This document shows positions 1 through 8,003 of a DNA stretch of 12,510 nucleotides, piece by piece (the stretch's first letter is position 1; each line of letters opens with the position of its first letter). The stretch is from Amoebophrya sp. AT5.2 (lineage: Eukaryota; Sar; Dinophyceae; Syndiniales; Amoebophryaceae). The DNA is taken from contig RXOD01005784.1 of NCBI GenBank assembly GCA_005223375.1, forward strand, positions 1 through 12,510, read 5' to 3'. The notes below the pieces were generated by a model. That model was not told the DNA's origin. It ran no database searches and was given only the letters and a program-made list of their open reading frames with translations. Both the position numbers and the translations under genes were made by a program.

Positions 1-961
1 CGCGGCTGCCGACGTTCAGCTGCTTCCGCCAGTTGTAGTACGCAGAGTCGTCTCCGCCCATGCGGAAGGTGTAGCGGACCCCGTGCGCGGCGAGCCGTTC
101 CGCCAGATCCCGGTGGCGGGCCCACAGCTCCCGCGTCACCGCGCGCATGTCGCCCACACAGCTCTCGCCGCCCTCGGCCGCCGGCTGCGCACAAAAGAGG
201 AAAAACTTCCCCGGGAACGCGGACGGAAGGTAGCTCGCCTCCTGGTGCGGCTCCAGGATCACGCAGGGAAGCTCGTCAGACGCAGTAAAAACGGCGGGGG
301 GAGCGGCTGCGGGGGCCGTGGTTGCAATCGAAGAAGTTGTAGATGTTGTAGTTGCCGCCGAGGGGGATTTTTCTTCCCCCTTGCGTTTTATTTTCCCTTG
401 ATCTTGCACCTCCTCGCGCAGCGCAGCGCCGCCTGCGTAGCAGTTCATCGGTTCCAGGTCCAGCAGTTTCGTGATGTCGTGCAGGCCCTTCACGGAAGAA
501 TTTTCGACGTTTTTGAACACGTTCCGAAACAGCGCCGCCCCAGCCACGTGCAACCGCTCGCGCACCACGTGGCGGACCTCGCTCGCGACCTCCTCGGCGG
601 TTTGGGGGTGCTCCCCTGGCAGCGATTCGAAGACAAGCGGCAGCCGGTTCTCGTCGATAGGCACGGCATCCGGCATGGTTTCCGTGGACGGCAGCCAGGG
701 CTCCCCGCGGAGCCGCACCACTCCATCTCCAAGCTGCTTGTTCATCTTCGGAGACGCGGTAGTGGCCTCCTTCTCCCTTGCCGTTTTCAACCGGATGTGC
801 GCCAGCGGACGGACCATCGAGCGGTTCTGGGATTGGAGCTCCGCGTGACGAGCCATCATCGTGGAAAACGAACGGGACCGGCACGTCCCAGTGGTTTGAA
901 CCCAGTGCGCACGAAGCGCCGGAGCGAGCCTCTTATCATGTCTGCTGAGAAAAACCCTCAT
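1..961 (-). CDS. TauD/TfdA-family Fe(II)/2-oxoglutarate dioxygenase, 3' end beyond window
   Basis: Reading the minus strand from ATG 961 gives 320 open codons that run off the window. Residues about 88-320 match the N-terminal half of TauD/TfdA (SyrP / clavaminate-synthase-like) enzymes. A 'GAALFRNV' strand sits at 141-148, 'VFTASDELP' at 224-232, and the iron-binding His-x-Glu as H239-Q240-E241 inside 'EPHQEASY'. 'KFFLFCAQPAAEGGES' follows at 252-267 and a VRYTF strand at 295-299. The family hydroxylates or desaturates small molecules using 2-oxoglutarate and O2; the substrate cannot be told. The distal His and the 2OG-binding Arg lie past the window. Residues 183-223 are a Lys-rich then Thr/Ala/Pro-rich insert not usual for the family. 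Residues 1-60 are rich in Arg/Ser/Thr with few acids, compatible with a mitochondrial presequence (inference). ATG 859 (M35) is an alternative start, and the frame also stays open upstream to 1126. Confidence 0.85.
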   Translation of the reverse strand, partial: MRVFLSRHDKRLAPALRAHWVQTTGTCRSRSFSTMMARHAELQSQNRSMVRPLAHIRLKTAREKEATTASPKMNKQLGDGVVRLRGEPWLPSTETMPDAVPIDENRLPLVFESLPGEHPQTAEEVASEVRHVVRERLHVAGAALFRNVFKNVENSSVKGLHDITKLLDLEPMNCYAGGAALREEVQDQGKIKRKGEEKSPSAATTTSTTSSIATTAPAAAPPAVFTASDELPCVILEPHQEASYLPSAFPGKFFLFCAQPAAEGGESCVGDMRAVTRELWARHRDLAERLAAHGVRYTFRMGGDDSAYYNWRKQLNVGSR

Positions 962-1126
962 GATCTTTAAGATCTTTTCTTCAGGTTTAGCGAATATTTT
1001 ATTCAGCTGTTCTAGCCCTTGTTGAGGTTCGTTATCAAGAAGTGTTCTCCACTTTTCAGGAGCAAGCTCTACCAAGATTTCATTGATAGTGAACGATGGA
1101 TTGACGGCAGCACGACGCCATCGAAA
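962..1126 (-). other. In-frame open extension upstream of the dioxygenase gene, possible extra exon
   Basis: The dioxygenase frame stays open for 55 more codons above ATG 961, back to a TAA at 1129-1127. It contains no ATG. The translation looks protein-like rather than random: 'VNPSFTINEILVELAPEKW', then 'RTLLDNEPQQGLEQLNKIF', then 'AKPEEKILKI', with amphipathic helix periodicity. The DNA is AT-richer than the downstream exon. Either it is 5' UTR that is open by chance, or an exon whose upstream splice junction lies near 1080-1126; an AG that could serve as acceptor occurs on the minus strand near 1079. No known domain is recognised. Confidence 0.35.
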
Positions 1127-1160
1127 TTATTGAAAATTCATTCTTTCACAATTTCGACGC
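1113..1160. repeat. Short imperfect inverted repeat bracketed by 6-nt direct repeats
   Basis: On the plus strand CGACGC occurs at 1113-1118 and again at 1155-1160. Between them, CGAAATTATTGAAAA (1122-1136) pairs imperfectly (2-nt bulge) with TTTCACAATTTCG (1144-1156). The arrangement direct repeat / inverted repeat / inverted repeat / direct repeat spans 48 bp in AT-rich DNA between the unrecognised gene and the dioxygenase gene. It resembles a small MITE- or introner-like footprint. The stem is short and AT-rich, so chance cannot be excluded. Confidence 0.35.
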
Positions 1161-1238
1161 TTTTCCGCAAATTAATTAAAATTTTGTAGCACATCAAGGC
1201 AGAAACACCACGATGGTAGAGATAAATATGATCCCTGC

Positions 1239-2840
1239 TCAACACCAAGAGCGAACGACGGCCTGAAACCGCATCCATGTGTGTCGGTGATTTGTGGGAG
1301 CGGGTGGTCGCATACCTAGTAACTCGGTATGCGACATACATGCATGTCTCGCGGTGCCGGAGCGTGGGCGGTCGCGGTTCTTCCAAGAACACGACTTAAG
1401 AAGTACCGATGAACGACGAGTCTGGTATCTGTAACCCGGTACATTAAATTTGGGTGTTTCTTTCAGATGTTCGCCTTTCGTGTAACCGTATTCTGTGAAA
1501 ATGCGCTGTAGCTTTTCTAACTCGCGCGCCCGTCTAGATAGATCCGCACTTATGTAGAAAGGCAGCTGCCAATTTTGTTGTGCGATAGCGGAAACGCTCT
1601 TCGGCAAAACATCGGGAAAGTAGATCAGGCACGTCCGAATGCCGTCTCTGTCCCCGATCGTCATGTATCGCTGAAGCATTTCGGTGGGCAGCATGTAGAA
1701 CCCGCGAAGACCTTCCGCGTCCAAATAAAGGTCGACAACGCATACAAAATGCAGATGTCTCACCTCTTCTTCGTGCCAGGGGCGTTCGTTGTTAGATCCG
1801 CCAAACGCTGCAACTTTTAATCGGCACTGGATCTGTCCATCCACGCGCGCCGGGATCCTGTGCATTACGTTGTGTGGGCCCACGCGACTCGTGCATGGAT
1901 CACCCGCATACGCTGCCGGAAACGAGAGAGGTAGACTCAGATGGGAGTAAAAGCTCTGTTGAAGGAGGGTGAACATTTCGCACTGCTTTGCTCGTATCGG
2001 AGGCATTACTGACCGCTGGGCGCAGAACGCTTCATGTCTTGAGACGGGATTCCCCTGCCTCCACCAGTCAACGAGGGTCTCCGAAATCTGCTGCGGGAAA
2101 CAGTTTTCATTTTCTCGAAACCGCGCTAAACTTCCAAACGAGGAAGTTTCCTTCATGCGGTCGCGATCGTGTTTTGCTGGCTCACTGAGAAAAAACTTCG
2201 CAGCGTCTTCCACTACGAAAACTTCTTGTAGTGCGGCTGGGTTGCGATGCCCTGTGAACATGTAGATCAACTGGCCATCTTTAGAACGCCTCCCCGTGCG
2301 ACGTGCGCGCTCTTCCGTCGTTGACCGTACGCGGATCGGAAGCCACAGAACCTCTTCGTCGATGAGAAAATCGTTTCCCTCTCGATGCTCGTGAGAAGCC
2401 GCTGCAGTTGAGTAAGTGTACAAGAGGTGTGCTGGCCAACACCACGGAAGCTTGTAAAAGTGCAAGCTTGGTTCTACCGTGCGCATCTCTCGGCAGAAGT
2501 ACTCTGTAGCTTTACCATGGCTGTTGAAGAAAGCAACCCTTTGTTCTCGTGTGTGTCTTGGTACTGCTGCTGCTGCAGAAGAAGAAGACGAAGAAGATGG
2601 ACGAGATGGTAATGATGTGCCGTTTCTTGTATCGCCGTGCGAATCGGAATCGCAGTTCCCCTGAGCAGCCGCGTGAGAGACGGCCACAAACTGCTGGTGG
2701 GCAAACCGTTCAGGTACACGTTCTGCTCGCACCCGCAACCAATCATGGCCAGTGAGACTCTGTCTGGCACTATAGGAAAGAAGATGCCGACCGCCTCCTC
2801 CGCGTTGCTGCAGGACGATCTGCTGAGAAACGAGTCTCAT
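1239..2840 (-). CDS. Unrecognised 533-aa protein with Ser/Ala tract
   Basis: The ORF is open from 2918. I prefer ATG 2840 because the 26 codons above it come from very AT-rich DNA that looks like leader; ATG 2918 is the alternative. No family is recognised. Residues 1-80 are Gln/Arg/Gly-rich, and 82-92 are a Ser7-Ala4 run from a trinucleotide repeat. From about 100 to 455 the sequence looks globular, with many Trp, Phe and Tyr (for example 'KLPWCWPAHLLYTY' near 130-143 and 'VDWWRQGNPVSRHEAF' near 257-272). The best-looking core is a hydrophobic strand 'FVCVVDLYLD' (365-374), then 'LRGFYMLP' (378-385) and 'LIYFP' (405-409), then a basic helix near 434-450. Base composition is visibly less GC-rich than in the FHA gene. 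The last 40 residues overlap a hairpin and repeats and may not be authentic, as an intron could end the true frame. It lies downstream of the FHA gene on the same strand, with a 417-bp gap. Confidence 0.6.
   Translation of the reverse strand: MRLVSQQIVLQQRGGGGRHLLSYSARQSLTGHDWLRVRAERVPERFAHQQFVAVSHAAAQGNCDSDSHGDTRNGTSLPSRPSSSSSSSAAAAVPRHTREQRVAFFNSHGKATEYFCREMRTVEPSLHFYKLPWCWPAHLLYTYSTAAASHEHREGNDFLIDEEVLWLPIRVRSTTEERARRTGRRSKDGQLIYMFTGHRNPAALQEVFVVEDAAKFFLSEPAKHDRDRMKETSSFGSLARFRENENCFPQQISETLVDWWRQGNPVSRHEAFCAQRSVMPPIRAKQCEMFTLLQQSFYSHLSLPLSFPAAYAGDPCTSRVGPHNVMHRIPARVDGQIQCRLKVAAFGGSNNERPWHEEEVRHLHFVCVVDLYLDAEGLRGFYMLPTEMLQRYMTIGDRDGIRTCLIYFPDVLPKSVSAIAQQNWQLPFYISADLSRRARELEKLQRIFTEYGYTKGEHLKETPKFNVPGYRYQTRRSSVLLKSCSWKNRDRPRSGTARHACMSHTELLGMRPPAPTNHRHTWMRFQAVVRSWC
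1307..1335. repeat. Perfect 10-bp inverted repeat, 9-nt loop, in 3' part of the unrecognised gene
   Basis: GTCGCATACC (1307-1316) and GGTATGCGAC (1326-1335) are exact reverse complements around TAGTAACTC. The hairpin falls within the last 35 codons of the minus-strand ORF 1239-2840. Similar GC-rich blocks (GAGCGGGTGGTCGC just left, GAGCGTGGGCGGTCGC just right) lie on both sides, so the hairpin sits inside a degenerate direct repeat. This recalls the hairpin at 8147-8200. Confidence 0.6.
1359..1395 (+). repeat. Dispersed repeat, copy 1 (GGAGCGTGGGCGGT ... AACACGAC)
   Basis: A 14-nt block GGAGCGTGGGCGGT at 1359-1372 and an 8-nt block AACACGAC at 1388-1395 recur in the same order and orientation at 3015-3045, with a different spacer (15 versus 9 nt). 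Sequence just upstream of the blocks is also partly alike (CTCG near 1348 and 2998). A degenerate GGAGCGGGTGGTCGC copy lies at 1297-1311. The block overlaps the 3' coding part of the unrecognised gene. Confidence 0.5.
2565..2597 (-). repeat. Coding trinucleotide tract (Ser7-Ala4)
   Basis: On the plus strand, four TGC units (2565-2576) are followed by AGA-type triplets (2577-2597, one of them CGA). Read on the minus strand in the gene's frame they give seven Ser and four Ala codons. It is a slippage-prone microsatellite forming a flexible linker between the N-terminal region and the globular part of the unrecognised protein. Confidence 0.8.
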
Positions 2841-3014
2841 CCTTCTTGCTTGATTTGGATAACTAAGTATTGATTTTATTATTAATTCGTTCAGATTGCT
2901 GTGACCCGCTAACGCCAAGGAACAAGGCCGGTCTCACGATTTCGACGTGTAAAAACGCTCCATATCGGGGCTTTGTTCTCTCTGTAATCCTGGTTCTCTC
3001 GTGTCACGGGGACA

Positions 3015-3045
3015 GGAGCGTGGGCGGTTCCGCTGGAAACACGAC
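3015..3045 (+). repeat. Dispersed repeat, copy 2
   Basis: GGAGCGTGGGCGGT at 3015-3028 is identical to 1359-1372, and AACACGAC at 3038-3045 is identical to 1388-1395. This copy is in non-coding DNA, whereas copy 1 overlaps an ORF. TCGTGT (2998-3003) and ACACGA (3039-3044) form a weak inverted repeat around it. Confidence 0.5.
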
Positions 3046-3090
3046 GTTGTTTCGACATAATTTGCGTCCACCACGGCCGCGGCTTCTGCG

Positions 3091-3130
3091 ATGCATCAAT
3101 AAATTATGATGCATGGAAATCGATGCATGG
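3091..3130. repeat. ATGCATCA inverted and direct repeat cluster
   Basis: ATGCATCA (3091-3098) and TGATGCAT (3107-3114) form a perfect 8-bp inverted repeat around ATAAATTA. GATGCATGG occurs twice in direct orientation (3108-3116 and 3122-3130), and ATGCATCA appears again at 3246-3253, immediately below the FHA stop codon. It could be a 3'-processing or regulatory motif, or simple-sequence decay. Confidence 0.5.
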
Positions 3131-3257
3131 ATTTGGATTCGATTCGGCATAGCAGACTGCAAAAAATTCCGAAACGCGGCACAAAAAAAATCTTGAATCT
3201 AGCGATACTCGGAGTGGGAGTCGGACGTACTACTTGTTCTGCAAAATGCATCATTGT

Positions 3258-6200
3258 TCAAGTTTTCTCCACTAACAGCTTCTTTTTGACTTCAGAGAGA
3301 AAGGTTTCTAGTCGATCCAGTTCTTTGTGAAATCTTTTTCTTTTCGCAGTTTCGATCTGCTCTGCCATTCGTTTTGTGTGCATATCCCGACTCGCGCCTG
3401 CTCCTTCAATTCGTCCTTGCGGGTTATCGGCACTCGCAATCGATAATCGTCCTGTGCCGGCCCTGGACACTCCTCCAGCAGTTCCTTTTCTCTTCACACT
3501 CTTCTTCTTCTTCGACGAAGAAGACACGCCGGAATCGCCTCTGCCCGACCTAAGAGACGTCGTGACTGCGGAGCCCGATTGGCTTTTATTGCTGCTGGTC
3601 TTGCTTGTAGGATTGTCTTTCTCGCCCAGACCCGCACTTTTTGCCTGCGCGGCAGAAGAAGCTGCACCTCCACGACCTCCGTCGTCGCCTCCCACCACCG
3701 GCCCCACGTCGACCTGCATCTGCTTCATTCGCTGAACCGCGAGCTGCTGAACCGCCGCGGATTTCGCTCGCAACCCCTTCGTCAGGTCCTGCGTGGTCTC
3801 GGACTGCGTCTGCAAAAGTTTACTGATCTCTCCCCCAATTCCTCGTGGCGAGCGCAGCATTTCCGGAAGCGAGGTCCCGCCTCGAGGGCTATATGGCGAG
3901 GCTCCTTGAAGATGCCCCTGCTGCGCCGCTCCGTCCCCCAACTGGGTTCCTGCTTCGAATGCGGACGAAAAACGATCCGCCAAGCTGACGCTCCTCATCT
4001 TGCTCTCGACCGCCCGCCGCACGGGCGCGAATCTCCCCGCGACGGCATCCCTGCACGAAGTCAGATTCGCCCCCCCGCGCAGCCGTGACCTCGCCATGTA
4101 GGTGTGCAGGGTGCTTTGTGGCTTCTGGGACTGCGGCAGGTTCAGCACCAGCCCGTGCGGTGCGGGTAGCTCCTCCCGCCGCGATACCGCAACCACGTTT
4201 GCAACGCGCACCTGGCGCGGCGACGTCGTGGCTGGCGTTGTCAACGTTGGAGGCATTGGATACACCGTCCCGGTGGCAGAAGAAACAGCTCGAGGACTGA
4301 AAGTAGGGTAAGAGACCGGCGGACCACCAGACATGAGCGATCCCGAAGTTGCCGTCGCTTCTCCACCCGGGCCGGCAAGAGCCAGCCCAACCGACGGGGG
4401 GCGGCCTGCTGCGTTGCGCGTTGCCAAGGAGCCGTCGTCATTGGAAAGCGGATTCTCTGTCTTCACAGCTGCGATTAAGTCAAGCCTCGGCACGATGCCG
4501 GTCGGACCCACCGTGCGCAAAGTGGTTTCCGTCTCCAGCACCGCTGCTGGAGTTCTCGCATGTTCTGGGTAGGTTTGTTTCGTCGCGTTCGTGCCTGTCG
4601 TGGTGGTCCCGGTCGCCGGCGCTCTACCGAGTCCGAGGACGCCACCTGCATTTCCGCCGGCTAGCACTTCCCCACTTGCTGCACCAGCCAGCATCCTTCC
4701 GAACGCTCCCCTTCCGCTTGGCGAGAGGCTTCTTGACGGGCCCCTGGACGAGGCGTGGTATCGTCGCTGCATGCGGTCGTTGCGCAGGTTTTCCGCAACC
4801 AGGTCCCGGACAGCTCTGGAGTTGCGCAGCTCCACCAGCGACATCGTCCCCATGTTTTCCCCCACAACCAAGCTCCTCTGCCGGTCCCCCGCTGGGCAGC
4901 GCACGAACGTGCGCGAGCTGCACTTGCTCCTCGGGTCCCGAAATTTGCGCGAGCCGCTCAGATCGTCCTTGCTTTTTTGCCTGGTGTCAGTCGCGTGCAG
5001 CAAAACGGGGCCGTCATCGTGGGGGGGGTCGTCGTAGTCGACGGGACAAGCCGTCCACGCGTCGATCAGTATGTGGGTAGTGGCGTACGCGTACTGGTTT
5101 CCGTCCAGGTACCCGGAGAGCCGCGGCTTGAAGGGAGGAGAAGCGGACCCCCGCGACAGGAGCATGGAATCACTGTTCTCGTCATTCTCTACTTCTGCTG
5201 TCTGGGCGGCCAGCAGCTCCAGATTGTCGAAGAATTCCTCCACCAGCTCGCCCGATGATCCTGTGGCCTCGTCTTGTTCCTCAAAATCCCTTCGTCCCCA
5301 GCTGCTCCTACGACCTGCCGTCGTGGTCCCTCGTGACCTCGCAGCCTTGCTCTTCCCCCCATAAGATGACTTTCCACTTCCTCGTCCGCCGAGGGCATTC
5401 ACTATTCCGTCTTTTTCCCGCGTCGATTTTTTCTCGCCTCCGCCAGCAGCGACGAATTTCGGCAGCTGCGGCTTGTCCGACAGCGCGATCCGCTTCATCT
5501 GTGGAAGCTCGATCAGCGGAGCGTCCAGTTGTTTCGGCTTCTCCGCCATCATGCGCTGCAGAAAGGCTTCCTCGTCCTCCTCCTCGTGGCCGGAAATCTG
5601 CACGCCCTTCAGGCTGATGCTGGGAAATTCATGGTCGTGGCCACCCGCGAACAGGGCAGTCGGCTTACCTTCCCCGTGGTCCAGAAGGTCCTCGTCGTGC
5701 TCCTGCGTTCCAAAAGGAGCCTGCTCCTCGCCCTGCTCGTCCTCCGAGCTTCCGCCTTTTGTGTGCATGTCCATGATTTGGCTTTTGCCGCCGACCACGA
5801 TCGCGAACACGTCCCGCCCGACGTGGCCCAGTTTCGACGAGATCTCCGACGCCGTGGCGTGGTGCGGGTGCGACTTCACGTTGTTCAGCAGGCGCACGTC
5901 CAGATTTTTCCCCTCGCGTTCCAGGTGCCGATCCAGCACCGCGTCGTGGTGCTCGAGCATGTCGCGCACGTCGTCGTGGTGGCCTCGCCGCGGCTTCTGG
6001 GAGAAGCCGTCCGCGAAAACCTCTTCCGTGCGCTGCGAGGAGGAGATGGAGCTGGAAGAATAGCCGTCCGCGCCGTCCAACCCGTGGTGGTGCCGGTGGT
6101 GGTGGTGCGCCGCGTCGTCTAAATGGGAGGAAACCCTCATGCCGTTTTGCAAGAGCTCCGTCACGGAGTGAACGTGCGTGGCCTGCGTCACCCCCTGGTG

Positions 6201-7936
6201 CAGCGGATGACCGTGCGACACCCGCGTGGCAGGCGCCGCTTGAGAAGTGGATGCGGACGGCGGGGAACGTTCTCTTTCTTTGCCGTCGTCGATAGAATTG
6301 TGCTGGCCGTCGGAAAAGATGAATCGCATGCTGTCCGGTACGACGTCAAGAGCTGCGGGCTGCAGCTGCTGCAGCGGCGGAGGCAAAGATCTAGCTTCAC
6401 AATCCTCTGAAGACAGGCTTGGCGTCGAAACCCGCCCGGCCAACTTCGTGAGGTCGTTCATGAAAACCGCCGCTGCTGGGTCGTCGACTGCGCTTGTCCT
6501 TCCGTTCGGGCTGCTGTCTTCAGGATAATACTGAAAGGTTGTCACGGTCGTCTCTGGAACGCCCGCTCCTGTCTCCGACGAGGCCGAAAGACCGGCTGCT
6601 CCGCCTTCGGATGCACCGGCTGCTGGGAAATAGCTGGCTGAAGCCCCAGCTGCCTGGACGTACCGTGTGGCGTTTAAAATCCTGCTGCCGCTCGTTGGAG
6701 TTGCTAGACGAGGCGCAGCGGATTCTCCTTCGCCGACCGGCAGGCGGAACTTTGCAGTGACCGCCCGCTTTTGACTCCCTACTGCTCCTCCGATCGGTAT
6801 TGATTCGAGCGTGGACGTTTCCTTGTTTCCACCGTTTTCTCGGTTGAAGGAAAACGGGTCTTCCTCCTCGCTCGCAGTCGCACTTACTTCCTTCTGCAGG
6901 TGCGCCGTTCCCGGGAAGAAGCCAACCGATGCCTTCTCGGCGGCCGCCGGAGAACCTCCGGCAAGGACGCCCCCCACGTCTTTCAAGTCCTTCGGCCTGT
7001 TCGCGGCAGCGGTGGTGCGAAATTTCCCCAGCACGGACGGCATCTGGTTTTCGAACTCGAACTGGTTTCCCGGCTCGGCATCCCGCAGCAACAAAACGGA
7101 CTGGTTGTAGTTTTTACTACTCTGACCTCCGCGATCGGTTCTCACCATCACGGCGGAGACGGCGCGCTGGTGGTTCCACAGCGATAAATGGTCGCGCTCC
7201 CCCGCGCGGGGAACGAGCAATTTCGCAGGGCGGCGGCGGCCGTCGTCCCTCTCCGTGCTTGCTTGTGTGGATTTAGGCTTCGGCTTTAATACACCGCGTT
7301 TCGAAGATTTTGCGCCTGTTGCTCCACGACCATCTTCTTTGTTCCCTTTTTCGGTCGCCGGGGCGCTCGTACTTACTTTTTTACCCGCCTTGCCGTGTCC
7401 GGCACAGCAGAGCGACACGAGTTCACCCCGGCCGGGGCGCATTTCGCGCTCTTCCTCTGCAACATCCGCCTCGAGCAACAGGTCCGACTCGACCAAAAAC
7501 AGCTCGGCGCCAAAGCTTTTCCACAGTTCGCGAAACTCGTTTCTCCGCGTGTGCAGCTGCACCAGGTTCTGCTTGTTTCGGCTTCCGCGTCCGCCGTACA
7601 ATCTTGGGCACCCAACGCAGACGTGCACGTCCTCCGCGTGCCCGACAGGCTCGGCCCGCAAGTCTACGTACACGAAGCTGTCCTGTTGCTGCAGCGAGGC
7701 TGCTCCCGCATCGTAAGGCCCACCAGGACCACCTCCCGCGATGCTGCTGCCCTTCGAGGATCGAGCATTCCCCCGGGGAGAGCCCGGGCGACTGGAGTTC
7801 CGGATCTGGAGGAGCCTGTCGCGCTGCAGCGTGGAGATCGGTTCGCCGTTCATCACGGACATCATGCTGGCGTCGAGGATGCTGGCATCGAGCAGCGTGT
7901 ACTGGGCTAAATCCGCGCGGAGAGGAGAGAAGGAAC
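3258..7936 (-). CDS. Giant FHA-domain protein, proposed exon 3 (disordered middle and C-terminal helix)
   Basis: One uninterrupted frame runs from 8051 to the TGA at 3260-3258 (1,597 codons). Its first ~38 codons come from AT-rich DNA with splice-like signals and are probably intronic, so I start the exon near 7936. If joined to the upstream FHA ORF, this supplies residues 978-2536. It is dominated by low complexity: Ser/Pro/Gly/Ala/Thr-rich stretches, a His tract (nt 6084-6107), acidic runs, and a KKKK stretch about 80 residues from the end. More ordered islands occur near nt 7680-7480 ('FRELWKSFGAELFLVESDLL'), 5280-5060 ('LVEEFFDNLELLAAQ', then an Asp/Pro-rich part) and 4870-4750 ('SLVELRNSRAVRDLVAENL'). 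The last ~40 residues are a charged heptad-like helix ending 'LSEVKKKLLVEKT', likely coiled coil. No catalytic domain is seen. The alternative is a separate gene starting at ATG 8051. Confidence 0.75.
6084..6107 (-). repeat. Coding poly-histidine tract
   Basis: Eight codons read HHHHRHHH in the frame of the giant protein, from a GTG/GTGC-rich plus-strand sequence. It lies in a wider His/Asp-rich stretch (about 6200-5650) containing several HH pairs. It may bind metal or act as a low-complexity condensation segment (inference). Confidence 0.8.
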
Positions 7937-8003
7937 CTGGACCGGTAGTTGCGCAAACGCAAATGGATTTGGATATAGACTCTAAAAATAAGAAAGTACT
8001 TAC
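7937..8003 (-). other. Candidate GT-AG mini-intron in the FHA gene (67 nt; 22- and 97-nt alternatives)
   Basis: The minus strand carries a consensus donor GTAAGT at 8003-7998 in an AT-rich island inside otherwise GC-rich coding DNA. Three acceptors suit the frame: TTTTTAG ending at 7982 (22 nt), GGTCCAG ending at 7937 (67 nt) and GATTTAG ending at 7907 (97 nt). All three lengths equal 1 modulo 3. All therefore move translation from the frame open at 8142-8004 into the long 3' frame. I prefer 67 nt because it removes the AT-rich part and 22 nt would be extremely short. cDNA is needed to choose. Confidence 0.5.

Larger units (their letters stand above)
2841..3257. other. Intergenic region between the unrecognised gene and the FHA gene
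   Basis: No convincing gene on either strand. Read on the minus strand it runs from the 3' flank of the FHA gene to the leader of the unrecognised gene. It contains an AT-rich stretch at about 2865-2900, copy 2 of a dispersed repeat at 3015-3045, and a cluster of ATGCATCA-type repeats at 3091-3130 and 3246-3253. No AATAAA-type polyadenylation signal is seen on the minus strand just below 3258. Confidence 0.6.

Noticed and set aside
276..884. 202-codon minus-strand ORF
   Set aside because: It is an alternative frame of the same strand as the dioxygenase and lacks any family resemblance.
884..896. GGTTTGAACC, tRNA T-arm-like palindrome
   Set aside because: It lies in the dioxygenase leader; no acceptor stem or anticodon arm can be folded around it.
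83..970. 295-codon plus-strand ORF
   Set aside because: It is antisense to the dioxygenase, whose minus-strand frame has clear family motifs; the plus product is Arg/His/Cys-rich shadow sequence.
1138..1392. 84-codon minus-strand ORF overlapping the end of the unrecognised gene
   Set aside because: I tested whether excising the hairpin or the 42-nt unit joins it to the neighbours; the phases do not work and the peptide is not recognisable.
5358..5405. Walker-A-like GGRGSGKSS in the giant protein
   Set aside because: It lies in a basic Gly/Ser low-complexity stretch with no Walker B or P-loop fold around it.
3376..7948. Many plus-strand ORFs of 60-243 codons
   Set aside because: They mirror the GC-rich minus-strand giant ORF and are Arg/Ser/Pro-rich, as expected for antisense shadows.
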